Positions 1 to 9,400 of a DNA stretch of 64,000 nt are shown in pieces. The DNA is from Neisseria mucosa (lineage in GTDB: Bacteria; Pseudomonadota; Gammaproteobacteria; Burkholderiales; Neisseriaceae). The position numbers were made by a program, and so were the translations under genes. The notes beneath the pieces are model-generated. The model made no database searches and was not told where the DNA came from. It saw only the letters and a program-made list of their open reading frames with translations. Location: contig CP028150.1 of the NCBI GenBank assembly GCA_003028315.1, forward strand, positions 124,001 to 188,000, in the 5' to 3' direction. Each line of letters opens with the position of its first letter. Positions within the stretch are counted from its first letter, which is position 1.

Positions 1-755
1 CCGGTGGTTTGCGCATCGGCCAGCAGGATAATCGGTTTGCCGCCGGGCGGCACCTGCACGGTTCCTGCCTGAACAGCGTGGGACAGCATTTCCAAAGGTT
101 GCGACAGGGTCAGCGGCTGTCCGTCGAAGCGGTAGCCCATGCGGTTGCTGTCGCTTTGCAGCGTCCACGTTTCCCGTTCCAGATTCAGACGCCCTTTTTC
201 ACTGAAAGAGGCATATTCCGACGAAGGAACAAGGTGGACGGTATCGGTAAACGGTATCGGGGCGATGCCGACTTTGGACAATTCCTGCGCACCTTTGCCG
301 ATGGGGAGACAATCGCCTTTTTGCAGCATTCTGCCCTGATAGCCGCCGAAACCGGCTTTCAGGTCGGTGCTTCTCGAACCCATCACTTCCGGCACATCAA
401 ATCCGCCCGCCACGCACACATAGCCGTACATGCCCTGCACGGCACGCACCAGCTTCAAGGTCTGCCCTTTGCGGGCGGTATAACGCCAATACGAATGGAC
501 CGGTTCGCCGTCCAATTCCGCCTGATACACGGCACCGGTGAGACAAAACGGCATATCCCGTTCAAACACCAGCATTATCCCGCCCAAAGCGATTTCGATT
601 GCGGCCGTGCCTTCGTCGTTGCCCAATAAAATATTGCCCGCCGCCAAAGCAACCGTATCCATCGCACCGGCATGACCGATGCCGTAACGCCGGTGTCCGT
701 AGCGACCAGTATCCTGAATATGCGCCGGTGCCTGCACTGCCGAAACGTGAATCAT
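1..755 (-). CDS. pxpC: 5-oxoprolinase subunit C (biotin-dependent carboxyltransferase family), 3' end beyond the window
   Basis: Reading leftward from an ATG at 753-755, an uninterrupted frame runs off the left edge (about 251 codons). It opens with MIHVSAVQAPAHIQDTGR and carries GHAGAMDTVALAAGN and SDSNRMGYRFDG, typical of the KipA/PxpC/allophanate hydrolase subunit 2 family. With PxpB and PxpA the family product hydrolyses 5-oxoproline to glutamate using ATP in the cytosol. The start overlaps the pxpB stop as ATGA, which implies translational coupling. The C-terminus and any pxpA are outside the window. The family assignment is firm; the 5-oxoproline substrate is inferred from the pairing with pxpB. 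Confidence 0.85.
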   Translation of the reverse strand, partial: MIHVSAVQAPAHIQDTGRYGHRRYGIGHAGAMDTVALAAGNILLGNDEGTAAIEIALGGIMLVFERDMPFCLTGAVYQAELDGEPVHSYWRYTARKGQTLKLVRAVQGMYGYVCVAGGFDVPEVMGSRSTDLKAGFGGYQGRMLQKGDCLPIGKGAQELSKVGIAPIPFTDTVHLVPSSEYASFSEKGRLNLERETWTLQSDSNRMGYRFDGQPLTLSQPLEMLSHAVQAGTVQVPPGGKPIILLADAQTT

Positions 756-1399
756 GGCTCAATCCTTTCTGCAACAAAGCGGACTTGGTCGCCCGCCGCC
801 AGCAGGGTCGGCGGATTCAAATCGGCTCGGAACAAGGGTAATTCGGTTCTGCCGATAATCTGCCAGCCGCCGGGCGAAGCGAACGGATACACACCGGTCT
901 GACTGCCGCCGATACCGACCGAGCCGGCGGGAACGGAGGTTCTCGGCACGGCACGGCGGGGCGTGTGCAATGCTTCGGGCAAGCCGCCCAGATAAGGGAA
1001 ACCGGGCTGGAAGCCTATCATAAATACGGTATAGGTTTGCGCCGTATGGCGGCGGACGATTTCGGAAATATCCGTCTGATGGAAAGCAGCGACTTCCGCC
1101 AAATCCGGCCCGTATTCGCCGCCGTAGCAGACGGAAATTTCCACCAGTTTGCCCTGATGGTCTGTAACGGCGGTGTGTTCCCACACATATTGCAATTCAT
1201 CGGCAAGCGTCGCCAAATCGGTATCGAAACGGGTGAACACGGTCAGATTGTTCATGCCGACCACCACTTCCTCAATCCTGTCGTGCTGTTCGAGCGCAGC
1301 GGCAAACTCCCACAACTTTTGCTGTTTGCCCAGTTCGGAAGGTGCATTCAGTCGGCAGACCAAAGCGGATTCGCTGATTGGTGTGATCTCTATTCTCAT
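752..1399 (-). CDS. pxpB: 5-oxoprolinase subunit B (KipI/allophanate hydrolase subunit 1 family)
   Basis: A 215-residue protein of normal family length. The diagnostic core is MIGFQPGFPYLGGLP followed by RTSVPAGSVGIGGSQTGVYP and SPGGWQIIGRT, the cyclophilin-like domain of KipI/PxpB. It works with PxpC and PxpA to open 5-oxoproline with ATP. It is the first gene of the pxpBC pair and overlaps pxpC by four bases. Only about 185 bp separate it from the divergent uvrD, so the two share an intergenic region. Confidence 0.88.
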   Translation of the reverse strand: MRIEITPISESALVCRLNAPSELGKQQKLWEFAAALEQHDRIEEVVVGMNNLTVFTRFDTDLATLADELQYVWEHTAVTDHQGKLVEISVCYGGEYGPDLAEVAAFHQTDISEIVRRHTAQTYTVFMIGFQPGFPYLGGLPEALHTPRRAVPRTSVPAGSVGIGGSQTGVYPFASPGGWQIIGRTELPLFRADLNPPTLLAAGDQVRFVAERIEP

Positions 1400-1520
1400 T
1401 TGTTGTTCATTTTAGTTATGTTTTAATGAATCTATATGCAGAGGCGGCGGTTTGTCAATATCTTCTGTGCCGCATCATCAAACCGTCGATTGGAAAAGTG
1501 CTGCCATGCCGCTGCACTTT

Positions 1521-1532
1521 TTCAGACGACCT
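1521..1532. repeat. single DNA uptake sequence between pxpB and uvrD
   Basis: TTCAGACGACCT, the reverse complement of the window's dominant DUS. It is unpaired and lies about 50 bp before the uvrD start, so it is an uptake signal rather than a terminator. Confidence 0.9.
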
Positions 1533-1584
1533 TAAACCGTTTCTATTAAAATACCGTATTCCTACTTTTTTTCATGCGGTATTT

Positions 1585-3792
1585 ATGTTTTCCGAGTCCT
1601 CTTCCGCAGCCCTCCTGCAAGGCTTAAACCCCGAACAACTCTCCGCCGTAACCTGGCCACCGCAATCCGCCCTCGTTTTGGCGGGCGCGGGCAGCGGCAA
1701 AACGCGCGTGCTGACCACGCGCATCGCATGGCTGTTGCAAACCGGTCAGGCAAGCGTACACAGCATTATGGCGGTAACGTTTACCAACAAAGCCGCCAAA
1801 GAAATGCAAACCCGTCTTGGCGCAATGATTCCCATCAACGTCCGCGCCATGTGGCTCGGCACGTTTCACGGTCTCTGCCACCGCTTCCTACGGCTGCACC
1901 ACCGCGATGCCGGTCTGCCGTCTTCCTTTCAAATCCTCGACAACGGCGACCAGCTTTCCCTTATCAAACGCCTGCTCAAAAGTCTCAACATCGCCGAAGA
2001 AATCATCGCGCCGCGTTCGCTGCAAGGCTTTATCAATGCGCAAAAAGAATCCGGTTTGCGCGCTTCCGTGTTGAGCGCGCCCGACCCGCACACAAGCCGC
2101 ATGATTGAATGCTACGCCGAATACGACAAAATCTGCCAACGCGAAGGCGTGGTCGATTTCGCCGAACTCATGCTCCGCAGCTACGAAATGCTGCAAAGCA
2201 ACGAAATCCTGCGCCAGCACTATCAAAACCGCTTCAACCACATTCTCGTCGACGAGTTCCAAGACACCAACAAGCTGCAATACGCGTGGCTCAAACTCAT
2301 GGCGGGCGGCAACGCGGCAGTGTTTGCCGTCGGCGACGACGACCAAAGCATCTACCGATTCCGCGGCGCGCACGTCGGCAACATGACCGCGCTGATGGAA
2401 GAGTTCCACATCGACGCGCCCGTCAAACTCGAACAAAACTACCGCTCCGTCGGCAACATCCTCGCCGCCGCCAACACTGTTATCGAAAACAACGACGAAC
2501 GCCTCGGCAAAAACCTGCGTACCGATGCCGAAGCAGGCGACAAAATCCGCTACTACTCCGCCTTTACCGACCTCGAAGAAGCCCAATTCATCGTGGACGA
2601 AACCAAAGCCCTCGAACGCGAAGGCTGGGATTTGGACGAAATCGCCGTCCTCTACCGCAGCAACGCCCAATCCCGCGTCATCGAACAAAGCCTGTTCCGC
2701 AGCGGCATCCCCTACAAAATCTACGGCGGACTGCGCTTTTACGAACGCCAAGAAATCAAACACGCGCTCGCCTACCTGCGCCTCGCCGTCAATCCCGACG
2801 ACGACAACGCCCTCTTGCGCGTCATCAACTTCCCGCCGCGCGGCATCGGCGCGCGTACTGTCGAAAACCTTCAGACGACCTCAAGCGAACAAGGCATCAC
2901 CCTCTGGCAGGCAGCCTGCAACGCCGGCGCAAAAGCCGGCAAAGTCGCCGCCTTCGTCCGCCTGATTGAAGCCCTGCGCAACCAAGTCGGACAACTGCCC
3001 CTGCCCGAAATCATCGTCGGCATCCTCAAAGACAGCGGCCTGACCGAACACTACCGAACCCAAAAAGGCGACAACCAAGACCGCCTCGACAACCTCGACG
3101 AACTCGTCAACGCCGCCATCGAGTTCAAACCCGAAGACAGCAACTTCGAAATCCTGCCCGACAACATTTCAGACGACCCCGCCTTCCCCATCCTCGCCTT
3201 CCTAAGCAATGCCGCCCTCGAATCCGGCGAAAACCAAGCAGGCGCGGGCGAAAAAGCCGTCCAACTCATGACCGTCCACGCCGCCAAAGGCTTGGAATTC
3301 AACGCCGTCTTCCTCACCGGCATGGAAGAAGGCCGCTTCCCCAGCGAAATGAGCCTTGCCGAACGCGGCGGCCTCGAAGAAGAACGCCGCCTCATGTACG
3401 TCGCCATCACCCGCGCCCGCAAACGCCTCTACATCACCATGGCGCAACAGCGCATGCTGCACGGACAAACCCAATTCGGCATCGTCTCCCGCTTCGTCGA
3501 AGAAATCCCACCCGAAGTATTGCACTACCTGTCCGTCAAAAAACCTGCCTACGACAGCTACGGCAACACACGCCAAACCGCCGCGCCCAAAGACAAAATC
3601 ATCGACGACTACAAACAGCCCCAAACCTACGCAGGCTTCCGCATCGGACAAAACGTCCGCCACGCCAAATTCGGCACCGGCGTCATCATCGATGCCGTGG
3701 ACAAAGGCGAATCCGCCCGACTGACCATCAACTTCGGCAAACAGGGCGTAAAAGAGCTGGATACCAAGTTTGCGAAATTGGAAGAGATGTGA
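1585..3792 (+). CDS. uvrD: ATP-dependent DNA helicase UvrD (helicase II)
   Basis: A 735-residue SF1A 3'-5' helicase for nucleotide excision and mismatch repair. Visible motifs are Walker A GAGSGKT (residues 34-40), motif II DEFQDTN, motif III GDDDQSIYRFRGA, motif V TVHAAKGLEFNAVFL and motif VI YVAITRARKRL. The C-terminal segment FRIGQNVRHAKFGTGVI is the Tudor-like UvrD tail and distinguishes it from Rep and PcrA-short forms. The frame is open upstream to 1426, but the ATG at 1585 (MFSESSSAALLQGLNPEQ) gives the normal N-terminus and lies after the DUS. Two DUS cores lie inside the gene (about 2871 and 3167), encoding QTTSSE and SDDP. Confidence 0.95.
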   Translation: MFSESSSAALLQGLNPEQLSAVTWPPQSALVLAGAGSGKTRVLTTRIAWLLQTGQASVHSIMAVTFTNKAAKEMQTRLGAMIPINVRAMWLGTFHGLCHRFLRLHHRDAGLPSSFQILDNGDQLSLIKRLLKSLNIAEEIIAPRSLQGFINAQKESGLRASVLSAPDPHTSRMIECYAEYDKICQREGVVDFAELMLRSYEMLQSNEILRQHYQNRFNHILVDEFQDTNKLQYAWLKLMAGGNAAVFAVGDDDQSIYRFRGAHVGNMTALMEEFHIDAPVKLEQNYRSVGNILAAANTVIENNDERLGKNLRTDAEAGDKIRYYSAFTDLEEAQFIVDETKALEREGWDLDEIAVLYRSNAQSRVIEQSLFRSGIPYKIYGGLRFYERQEIKHALAYLRLAVNPDDDNALLRVINFPPRGIGARTVENLQTTSSEQGITLWQAACNAGAKAGKVAAFVRLIEALRNQVGQLPLPEIIVGILKDSGLTEHYRTQKGDNQDRLDNLDELVNAAIEFKPEDSNFEILPDNISDDPAFPILAFLSNAALESGENQAGAGEKAVQLMTVHAAKGLEFNAVFLTGMEEGRFPSEMSLAERGGLEEERRLMYVAITRARKRLYITMAQQRMLHGQTQFGIVSRFVEEIPPEVLHYLSVKKPAYDSYGNTRQTAAPKDKIIDDYKQPQTYAGFRIGQNVRHAKFGTGVIIDAVDKGESARLTINFGKQGVKELDTKFAKLEEM

Positions 3793-3819
3793 AAAGGGGG
3801 ATGGCAAGGGAGATAGCAG

Positions 3820-3855
3820 AGGCCGTCTGAAACCCGTAGCGTGGGCTTTGCCCAC
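3820..3855. repeat. AG-DUS variant plus GTGGGC-TTT-GCCCAC palindrome
   Basis: AGGCCGTCTGAA at 3820-3831 is the minority DUS form here. It is followed by the perfect palindrome GTGGGCTTTGCCCAC at 3841-3855, which recurs at 5400, 24479 and (one base changed) 24532. The pair lies just after uvrD, and the palindrome could help termination, although no T-run follows. Confidence 0.75.
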
Positions 3856-3990
3856 GGAAGGACGTTGATGACGTACATGGCAGGTAAATAGGGCAATGAT
3901 TACGTTGCTTAAGATGACAGATTTTATCAATTCAACAATTTTTGTTTATCAGCTTTAAGAAATCATAAATTTAATGAAAGGGAGTACGTC

Positions 3991-5253
3991 ATGGAAAATA
4001 ACAATATCAAAATAGATCAAGAAACTCTTGCATCTATATTAGAACAACACCAATTATGGATTGAAAGTGGTGGGGAAAATGGTAAAAGAGCTGACCTATA
4101 TGGAAAAGATTTAATTGGTGTGAAATTAGGTAGAGCAAATTTACGTAGGGCAAATTTACGTAGGGCAAATTTACGTAGGGCAAAATTGTATGGAGCAGAT
4201 TTATATGGAGCAAATTTAGATGGAGCAGATTTATATGAAGCAGATTTAGATGAAGCAAATTTATGTAGAGCAAGTTTAATTGGTGCAAATTTGATTGGTG
4301 CAAGTCTAATTGAGACAAAATTAGATGGGGCAGATTTATGTGGTGCGAATTTGCGTGGAGCAATGATAGAAGGAACAAGTTTCGATGAAGTAAACTTAGA
4401 TGGAGCAAATTTAGATGGAACAGGTTTAGAGACAGTTAATTTAGATTTATATGATCAACCACACTTTGAAACTTCCTCTTTGCTAGTAGATAGTTTGCAA
4501 AGAAATCTCCGATCTTCAGAAACATTTATTCAGGATTTACAAATAAAATTAAAGCAAGCGCAATCTGATACAGTGCGAAACGATGAAGAAATCAAAAAGC
4601 TATTAACTCAGCTTGAGAGAGAGAAAATAGAAAAGGAAAAAATAAAGGAAGAGTTAAATTCAAAAATTGAAGAATTAACAGAAGGATTAAGCAATCGAAT
4701 TAAAGATGCACAAAAATCTTTGGCAGGAGCTTTGAAAAATACCGATAGTCAGATCCAAAATAATGAAAATACGGCTTGTTGGTTTAAATGGCTAGGAATC
4801 ATTCTGTTCGGTCTTGCCATAATTTTATTATTGGTTCTTAGTGGATTCGTTTTATGCCATCCTAAATTTTTCGTTGAGAAGAATCTGAATATCCTGTTTT
4901 ATACATTCCCCATTATTACCCTAATGCTGATTGGCACAACCTGTCTGCGCCATCAGAAAAACCTGTTAGCAGAAGTCCGCCATTTTTCCAATATGAAACA
5001 CCAAATCGAGCTGTATAGCGGTTTGCTTGAAGCCTCTCAGCATGCTGCCGCCAGCTTTGGTAATCCGGTAAAAGCAGATGAATATGTGCAGGAAACCTTT
5101 ACCCAAATCCGCAATCGCCTACTCAATAGCCAATACCTGCCTGACAATTCATCGGCAGATAAGCAGTCGGACAATGATTTCGGATCGGATAAGGTGCTTG
5201 ATTTGTTGAATAAGATTGCCGATTTGTCCGGCAAGAAATCTATGGGGAATTGA
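3991..5253 (+). CDS. pentapeptide-repeat, coiled-coil, two-helix membrane protein
   Basis: 420 residues after a good ribosome site (AAGGGAG). Residues about 34-152 are tandem pentapeptides of the A(D/N)LXX type (some 23 units, including LRRAN three times and LDGAN), predicted to form a right-handed square beta-helix. Residues about 168-250 are Glu/Lys-rich and look coiled-coil. Two hydrophobic segments follow (about 266-289 and 301-318), then a helical cytosolic tail with LRHQKNLLAEVRHFSNMKHQ. The first 750 bp are strongly AT-rich beside GC-rich neighbours, while the last third is closer to local composition, so the gene looks acquired and perhaps mosaic. The function is not recognised. The layout (repeat domain, coiled coil, membrane helices) resembles membrane-anchored sensors or effectors, but that is only analogy. 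Confidence 0.85.
   Translation: MENNNIKIDQETLASILEQHQLWIESGGENGKRADLYGKDLIGVKLGRANLRRANLRRANLRRAKLYGADLYGANLDGADLYEADLDEANLCRASLIGANLIGASLIETKLDGADLCGANLRGAMIEGTSFDEVNLDGANLDGTGLETVNLDLYDQPHFETSSLLVDSLQRNLRSSETFIQDLQIKLKQAQSDTVRNDEEIKKLLTQLEREKIEKEKIKEELNSKIEELTEGLSNRIKDAQKSLAGALKNTDSQIQNNENTACWFKWLGIILFGLAIILLLVLSGFVLCHPKFFVEKNLNILFYTFPIITLMLIGTTCLRHQKNLLAEVRHFSNMKHQIELYSGLLEASQHAAASFGNPVKADEYVQETFTQIRNRLLNSQYLPDNSSADKQSDNDFGSDKVLDLLNKIADLSGKKSMGN
4141..4185 (+). repeat. perfect 15-bp tandem repeat, three copies, inside the pentapeptide gene
   Basis: The unit TTACGTAGGGCAAAT occurs three times head to tail and encodes LRRAN three times. The unit is a multiple of three, so gain or loss would add or remove one pentapeptide without breaking the frame. 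Confidence 0.9.
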
Positions 5254-5276
5254 CTAAGAGACAGTTGTTACCCAAA

Positions 5277-5328
5277 AGGTCGTCTGAAAACGTTTTGGCG
5301 AAACTTGCTGTCCGTTTTCAGACGACCT
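5277..5328. terminator. inverted DUS pair, likely terminator of the pentapeptide gene
   Basis: AGGTCGTCTGAA at 5277-5288 faces TTCAGACGACCT at 5317-5328, and the arms extend to AGGTCGTCTGAAAACG / CGTTTTCAGACGACCT. It lies 24 bp after the stop at 5253, and a short T-run follows. Confidence 0.8.
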
Positions 5329-5481
5329 TTGCTTTAAAACAGTCATCATCCGTTCAATCTTATAGCTATTCTTTGGTTCAAGGTTTTCAAACGGATTTCG
5401 TGGGCAAAGCCCACGCTACGGGATGGCGCTGCGTCGATACTGTCTTGCCGCTCGGGTTCGATGGCTTAACCTGCCGCCGTC

Positions 5482-5501
5482 ATTCCCGCGCAGGCGGGAA
5501 T
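5482..5501. repeat. dRS3 repeat
   Basis: ATTCCCGCGCAGGCGGGAAT matches the neisserial dRS3 consensus ATTCCC-N8-GGGAAT exactly. Confidence 0.9.
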
Positions 5502-5685
5502 CCAGACCTTGGTATTTCGGGCATATTTCAAGGCTGCTGCAAATTCTAACTTATGGATTTTTGCGTATTTTCCTTGCGTCGGTAGGAATGGGAATAACGG
5601 CAATGGGGGAGCAAGGCGGGCGTTTGAGGTAGTGTGGGTCAAGATTCAAAAAGCTGCTGAATAGTGCTCAAGCAAATTATTCGAA

Positions 5686-5724
5686 AGATCGTCTGAAAGC
5701 CTAAATCTGTCTTTCAGACGACCT
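5686..5724. terminator. degenerate inverted DUS pair
   Basis: AGATCGTCTGAA (5686-5697, one mismatch to the DUS) pairs with TTCAGACGACCT (5713-5724) around a 15-base loop. Its position more than 400 bp after a gene makes a terminator role uncertain. Confidence 0.6.
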
Positions 5725-5865
5725 TAATGGGCGTATTCGGCTTTCTGTTCCCTTGTTGGTGCAATAAAGGCGAACATATGCTCTTTTGATGGATATTCTC
5801 TGCTAGGATTCGGGCAAGCCTTCAACAATGATCTTTTTATCCACTCTTCCTACGGAGATAACACA

Positions 5866-6318
5866 ATGAAAATAAAGCTATTGTTTTCTGCTTTGGCTCT
5901 GTCTGCATTGATGATGGACGCTCAGGCGCATGTTACGATTCGCAATTATTCTAATGGTGTTGATAGTATTTCTGGAAAATCAGACCATTTCCGCCTGAAT
6001 GTGCCGACCAATCGCGGTAAGGCGGTAACCGGGGTAAAAATGGTGGTCGCTGAAGGTGTGAAACTGTTGTTCATTCATCCTGTTCCGGGTTGGACTTATA
6101 AAACAGAAAAAGATGCGGAAGGCAATATCGTCAGTATTACTTACAAAGGCCGCATGGAAGCGGGCGAATTTACTTCATTCCCATTTATCGCGCTAAATCC
6201 TAAAGGCGATGTATCAGTGAAATACAAAGCGTATGTCACTTACGCGGATGGCGTTGTTGTGCCGTTTGACGGTTCGGAAGAGGCAAAAGGCTATCAACCG
6301 ACGATTCATCTGAAATAA
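5866..6318 (+). CDS. secreted YcnI-like (DUF1775) protein, putative copper binder
   Basis: 150 residues with a clear signal peptide ending AQA before HVTIRN, so the mature protein would start with histidine. YcnI-type DUF1775 proteins bind Cu(II) through that N-terminal His, and this is the feature that supports the call; a conserved-looking tryptophan (VPGWTYK) also fits. Unlike Bacillus YcnI there is no C-terminal membrane helix, so the product should be a free periplasmic protein. It is a single gene between two DUS hairpins, and no copper chaperone or transporter lies beside it. Copper handling is therefore inferred from the family. Confidence 0.75.
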   Translation: MKIKLLFSALALSALMMDAQAHVTIRNYSNGVDSISGKSDHFRLNVPTNRGKAVTGVKMVVAEGVKLLFIHPVPGWTYKTEKDAEGNIVSITYKGRMEAGEFTSFPFIALNPKGDVSVKYKAYVTYADGVVVPFDGSEEAKGYQPTIHLK

Positions 6319-6407
6319 TCGCTCGGAGACGTTTGCCCTGATGTCGGTGGCTCAACCGGGATATTGAACTGCTTGACAATCGGGCTATAACGTTCTTTCT
6401 ACTAAAA

Positions 6408-6445
6408 AGGTCGTCTGAAAACCTGAATCGGTTTTCAGACGACCT
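6408..6445. terminator. inverted DUS pair between convergent genes
   Basis: AGGTCGTCTGAA (6408-6419) and TTCAGACGACCT (6434-6445) form a long stem with a short loop and T-runs on both sides. It sits between the YcnI-like gene and the convergent DUF2339 gene, so it can serve both. Confidence 0.88.
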
Positions 6446-6463
6446 TTGCTTTGGGGGACTGGG

Positions 6464-9400
6464 CTATGCTTTGTCCTCTTCGTTTTCCACCGCTTTGGGC
6501 GGAACGGGCGCGAACCAGCCGACCAAGAGCAGCAGCACGCCGACGATGATGAAGGAGGCGATGCGGGCGATGCCGCCGCTGTTGGAAAGCTCGATGAGGA
6601 AGAGCTTGATGACGACGATGGCCATCAGCGCCGCGCCGGTTATCCAGAAGGGGCGAAGTTTGCGGCGGTTGCCGTACACCATCAGGATGATGGCGGTAAC
6701 TGCCCACACGACGGAGAGGCTGGCTTGCAGGCCGAAGGATTGGAGCATGATGTCGAGTTGCCAAGTGATGCCATCGTAGAAGTGCCACAGGCGCATCACG
6801 CCCGCGCTGATGACCATGAATGCGAGGGCGGCGACGCCGGGCGCGTTCACGCGGCGGTATTCTGCAGGCAGAGCTTCGGGCAGGGACTTCAGGGCGAACC
6901 ACAGCATTCCGGCGCAGGCGAGTTCCAGCGGGTTAAGCAGCGGGATATACGGCAACGGCGTGGGTTGGAACGGAGTAGAGAAGTTCGTCCATATCATCCA
7001 ACTTGCCGCGGCAAGGGCGGCTATCGGCAGGGCGGAATGCTGATAGGCAGCTTGATGTCGTCTGAAAAAGCCGCGCTGCCGCTGCGTATGGAGGACGACC
7101 CACATGATCAGCGGTACGGCAAGCCACGAGAGCTGCGACCAAACGCCGTCGAGACGATCGCCGACATACATTCCTGCCCAAAGCGACCAAAGGATGCCGA
7201 TCAGGATGATGTTGAGTTTGTGCAAGCCGATAGGCGCATTGGTTCGGCGGTTGTTCAGGATGATGAAGTTCAACACGGTAGCGGCGGCAAGCGGCAGGGC
7301 TGCAGCGGCCGTCCATAGGTGTTCGAGGTGATAGCCGATGAAGTGCAGGGCAAACAAGGGCAGGAATGCCAAGGTCGTCTGAAAAAGCTCTTTCCAGTTC
7401 AAACGGTTGGCAAGCAGCAGCAAGGTAGTGAATATCGGCAATGCCCAAAGCTCGATGAACAGGGTTTCTTCGCCCGTCCATTGGGTATAGGTGGCGAAGC
7501 CGCCCAACATCAGGGCGATAACGAGGATAGCCCAGCCTGCAATCTGCGAGAACGGGAGGGTTTGGTCTTGTTTGCCTTGGTTTTCCGATGCTTCGGTTTG
7601 GACGCGCGAATATTGCAGCATGTAGGCAGCGGCAAACAGCAGCGGCGCGGCGGCAAAGAGGTGCCAGTGTGTCAGGAAGCCGTTGGATTCATTATTAATC
7701 GAGGCTTGGAAGAGCAGGATAAAGATTGCATTGCCCAAGGCGAATGTGCTGAACACGTCCGACTTGCCTTTGCCTCGGCAGAACGCCCAAGCTGCCACCA
7801 AAGCAGAGAAAATGATGATGCTGCCGCGTTCCGCGAAAAACAGTAAAGGCAGGATGGATGTGTAGAGTAGGGCGGCGCAGAGGGTTGCGTTTTGAAGCGT
7901 GTGTTCCCAGTGTGCCGAGCCTTTACGGCGGTAGAGGTGCCACTGCAGGTAAATTGCTGCGCCGCCGAACAGGGTCAGCAGGGTGGTAAACCATTGACCT
8001 TGCAGGATGGTCGATCCTCCCTCCTGATAACCGCTCAGTTGGGTCAGCGCCGCCAGCAGATACACGACGAGCGCACCCAAACGCATATGCGGACGCTGTT
8101 GGCGCAGCCCGAAGAAATACACGAGCGCGGATTCTACCGTCCACAGGATGACGGTGTTGCCGCGTTCAAAGTGAAGCGGAACGGCGAGCGTGAGGAAAAG
8201 CAGCGACAGGGCAAAAAACGCCTGACGCAGGATATACAAACCCTGTTGCCGTTTCAGCATCAGCGCGGCAAGTCCGTAAACGGCGGCGAAGCCCAGCGCG
8301 GAGAATGCGTCCGCAGACGGCCAGTGTTCCACCATGCGGTATTGCAGTCCGAACGCCGCCGCCATCGTGCCGAACAATAAAGTATGGTCGAGGACGTGGA
8401 CGCGCAGGCCGTGGGAGCAGATGCTGTTCCAAATTTCTTCCAGCGTCGCATTGTCGGCAACGGGCGCGAGCGTGTCTTCGCGGCTTTCCGTCAGCTTGCG
8501 GCGGGCGAACAGATAGGCGATGAAGGTGTAGAGCAGCCAGTGGTAAATCAGGAAAGGCTCGGTGGTGGTGAAATGCTGCGGCGTATAGCTTTGCATGCCC
8601 CACAACGCGGCGATGGAGAAAGTTCCGGCGAAGCCCGTCAGGTTCAGCGGCCGCCATGCCTTAAACCAAGCAATCGCCGCTACGCCGGCATTGAGCAGGG
8701 AAAGGTAGGAAAACAGCACCAAATAATTGCCGCTGCCGTCCGATACCAGGATGGGCGCCGCCAGACCGCCGACCAAGGCAACCTGCGCCATAATCTGCGC
8801 GTTTTGCCTGATCGCCAGCAACGCCATCAATACGACCATCGCCACCATCAGCACGAACACAATCGGTGCGGGCAAGAGCGGATGCAGTTTCAACGCCGCC
8901 AAAGAGGTCAGATACATCACCGCCACGCCGAAGCCTTGCAACACCAAGCCGTATTCGCGCTTGCGGCTTTGCAGCTTCCAGCCGCCGATGACCGCCGCCA
9001 GACCCGCGCCTGCCACGGTCAGGTAACGCATTTCCACCGGCACATAAATCCGTTCGGAGGCATAGCGCAAGAGGAACGCCAAGCCGAGGAACAGCACCAC
9101 GATACCGGTTTTCAGCAGCGGATTACCGCGCAGGAACCAAGCAACAATGGGGTTTTCGGAGAATTTGAAATCGAAACCTTCCTCTTTATGGATAACGGTT
9201 TCACGAGAATCTGCGTCTGCGTTTTCAGATATATTTTCAGACGACATCGGCGCTTCGTTTTCAGACGACGTTTGCAGGACAGGCGCGTCTTGTTTGCGTT
9301 CGTCTTCTTGAATAGCGGAAACTTGGGCAGGTGTTTCGACGCTGTCTGCGTACAGAGCAGGTTCGGGCTGCACGGAAGGTTCGGCGGAAACAGGGGGAAC

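Larger units (their letters stand above)
5254..5865. other. 612-bp intergenic stretch of neisserial repeats, no credible gene
   Basis: It holds a DUS hairpin (5277-5328), a GTGGGCAAAGCCCAC palindrome (5400-5414), one dRS3 repeat (5482-5501) and a second, slightly degenerate DUS hairpin (5686-5724). Short open frames here read through these repeats and have no family features. The last 60 bp lead into the next gene, with GGAGA just before its ATG. Confidence 0.7.

Noticed and set aside
4135..4460. Regular short direct repeats suggestive of a CRISPR array
   Set aside because: The repeats have no unique spacers. They are 15-bp coding units of pentapeptide repeats in an open frame with a ribosome site.
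5250..5549. A 99-codon frame overlapping the pentapeptide gene stop
   Set aside because: It reads through a DUS hairpin, a GTGGGC palindrome and a dRS3 repeat, and has no homology features.
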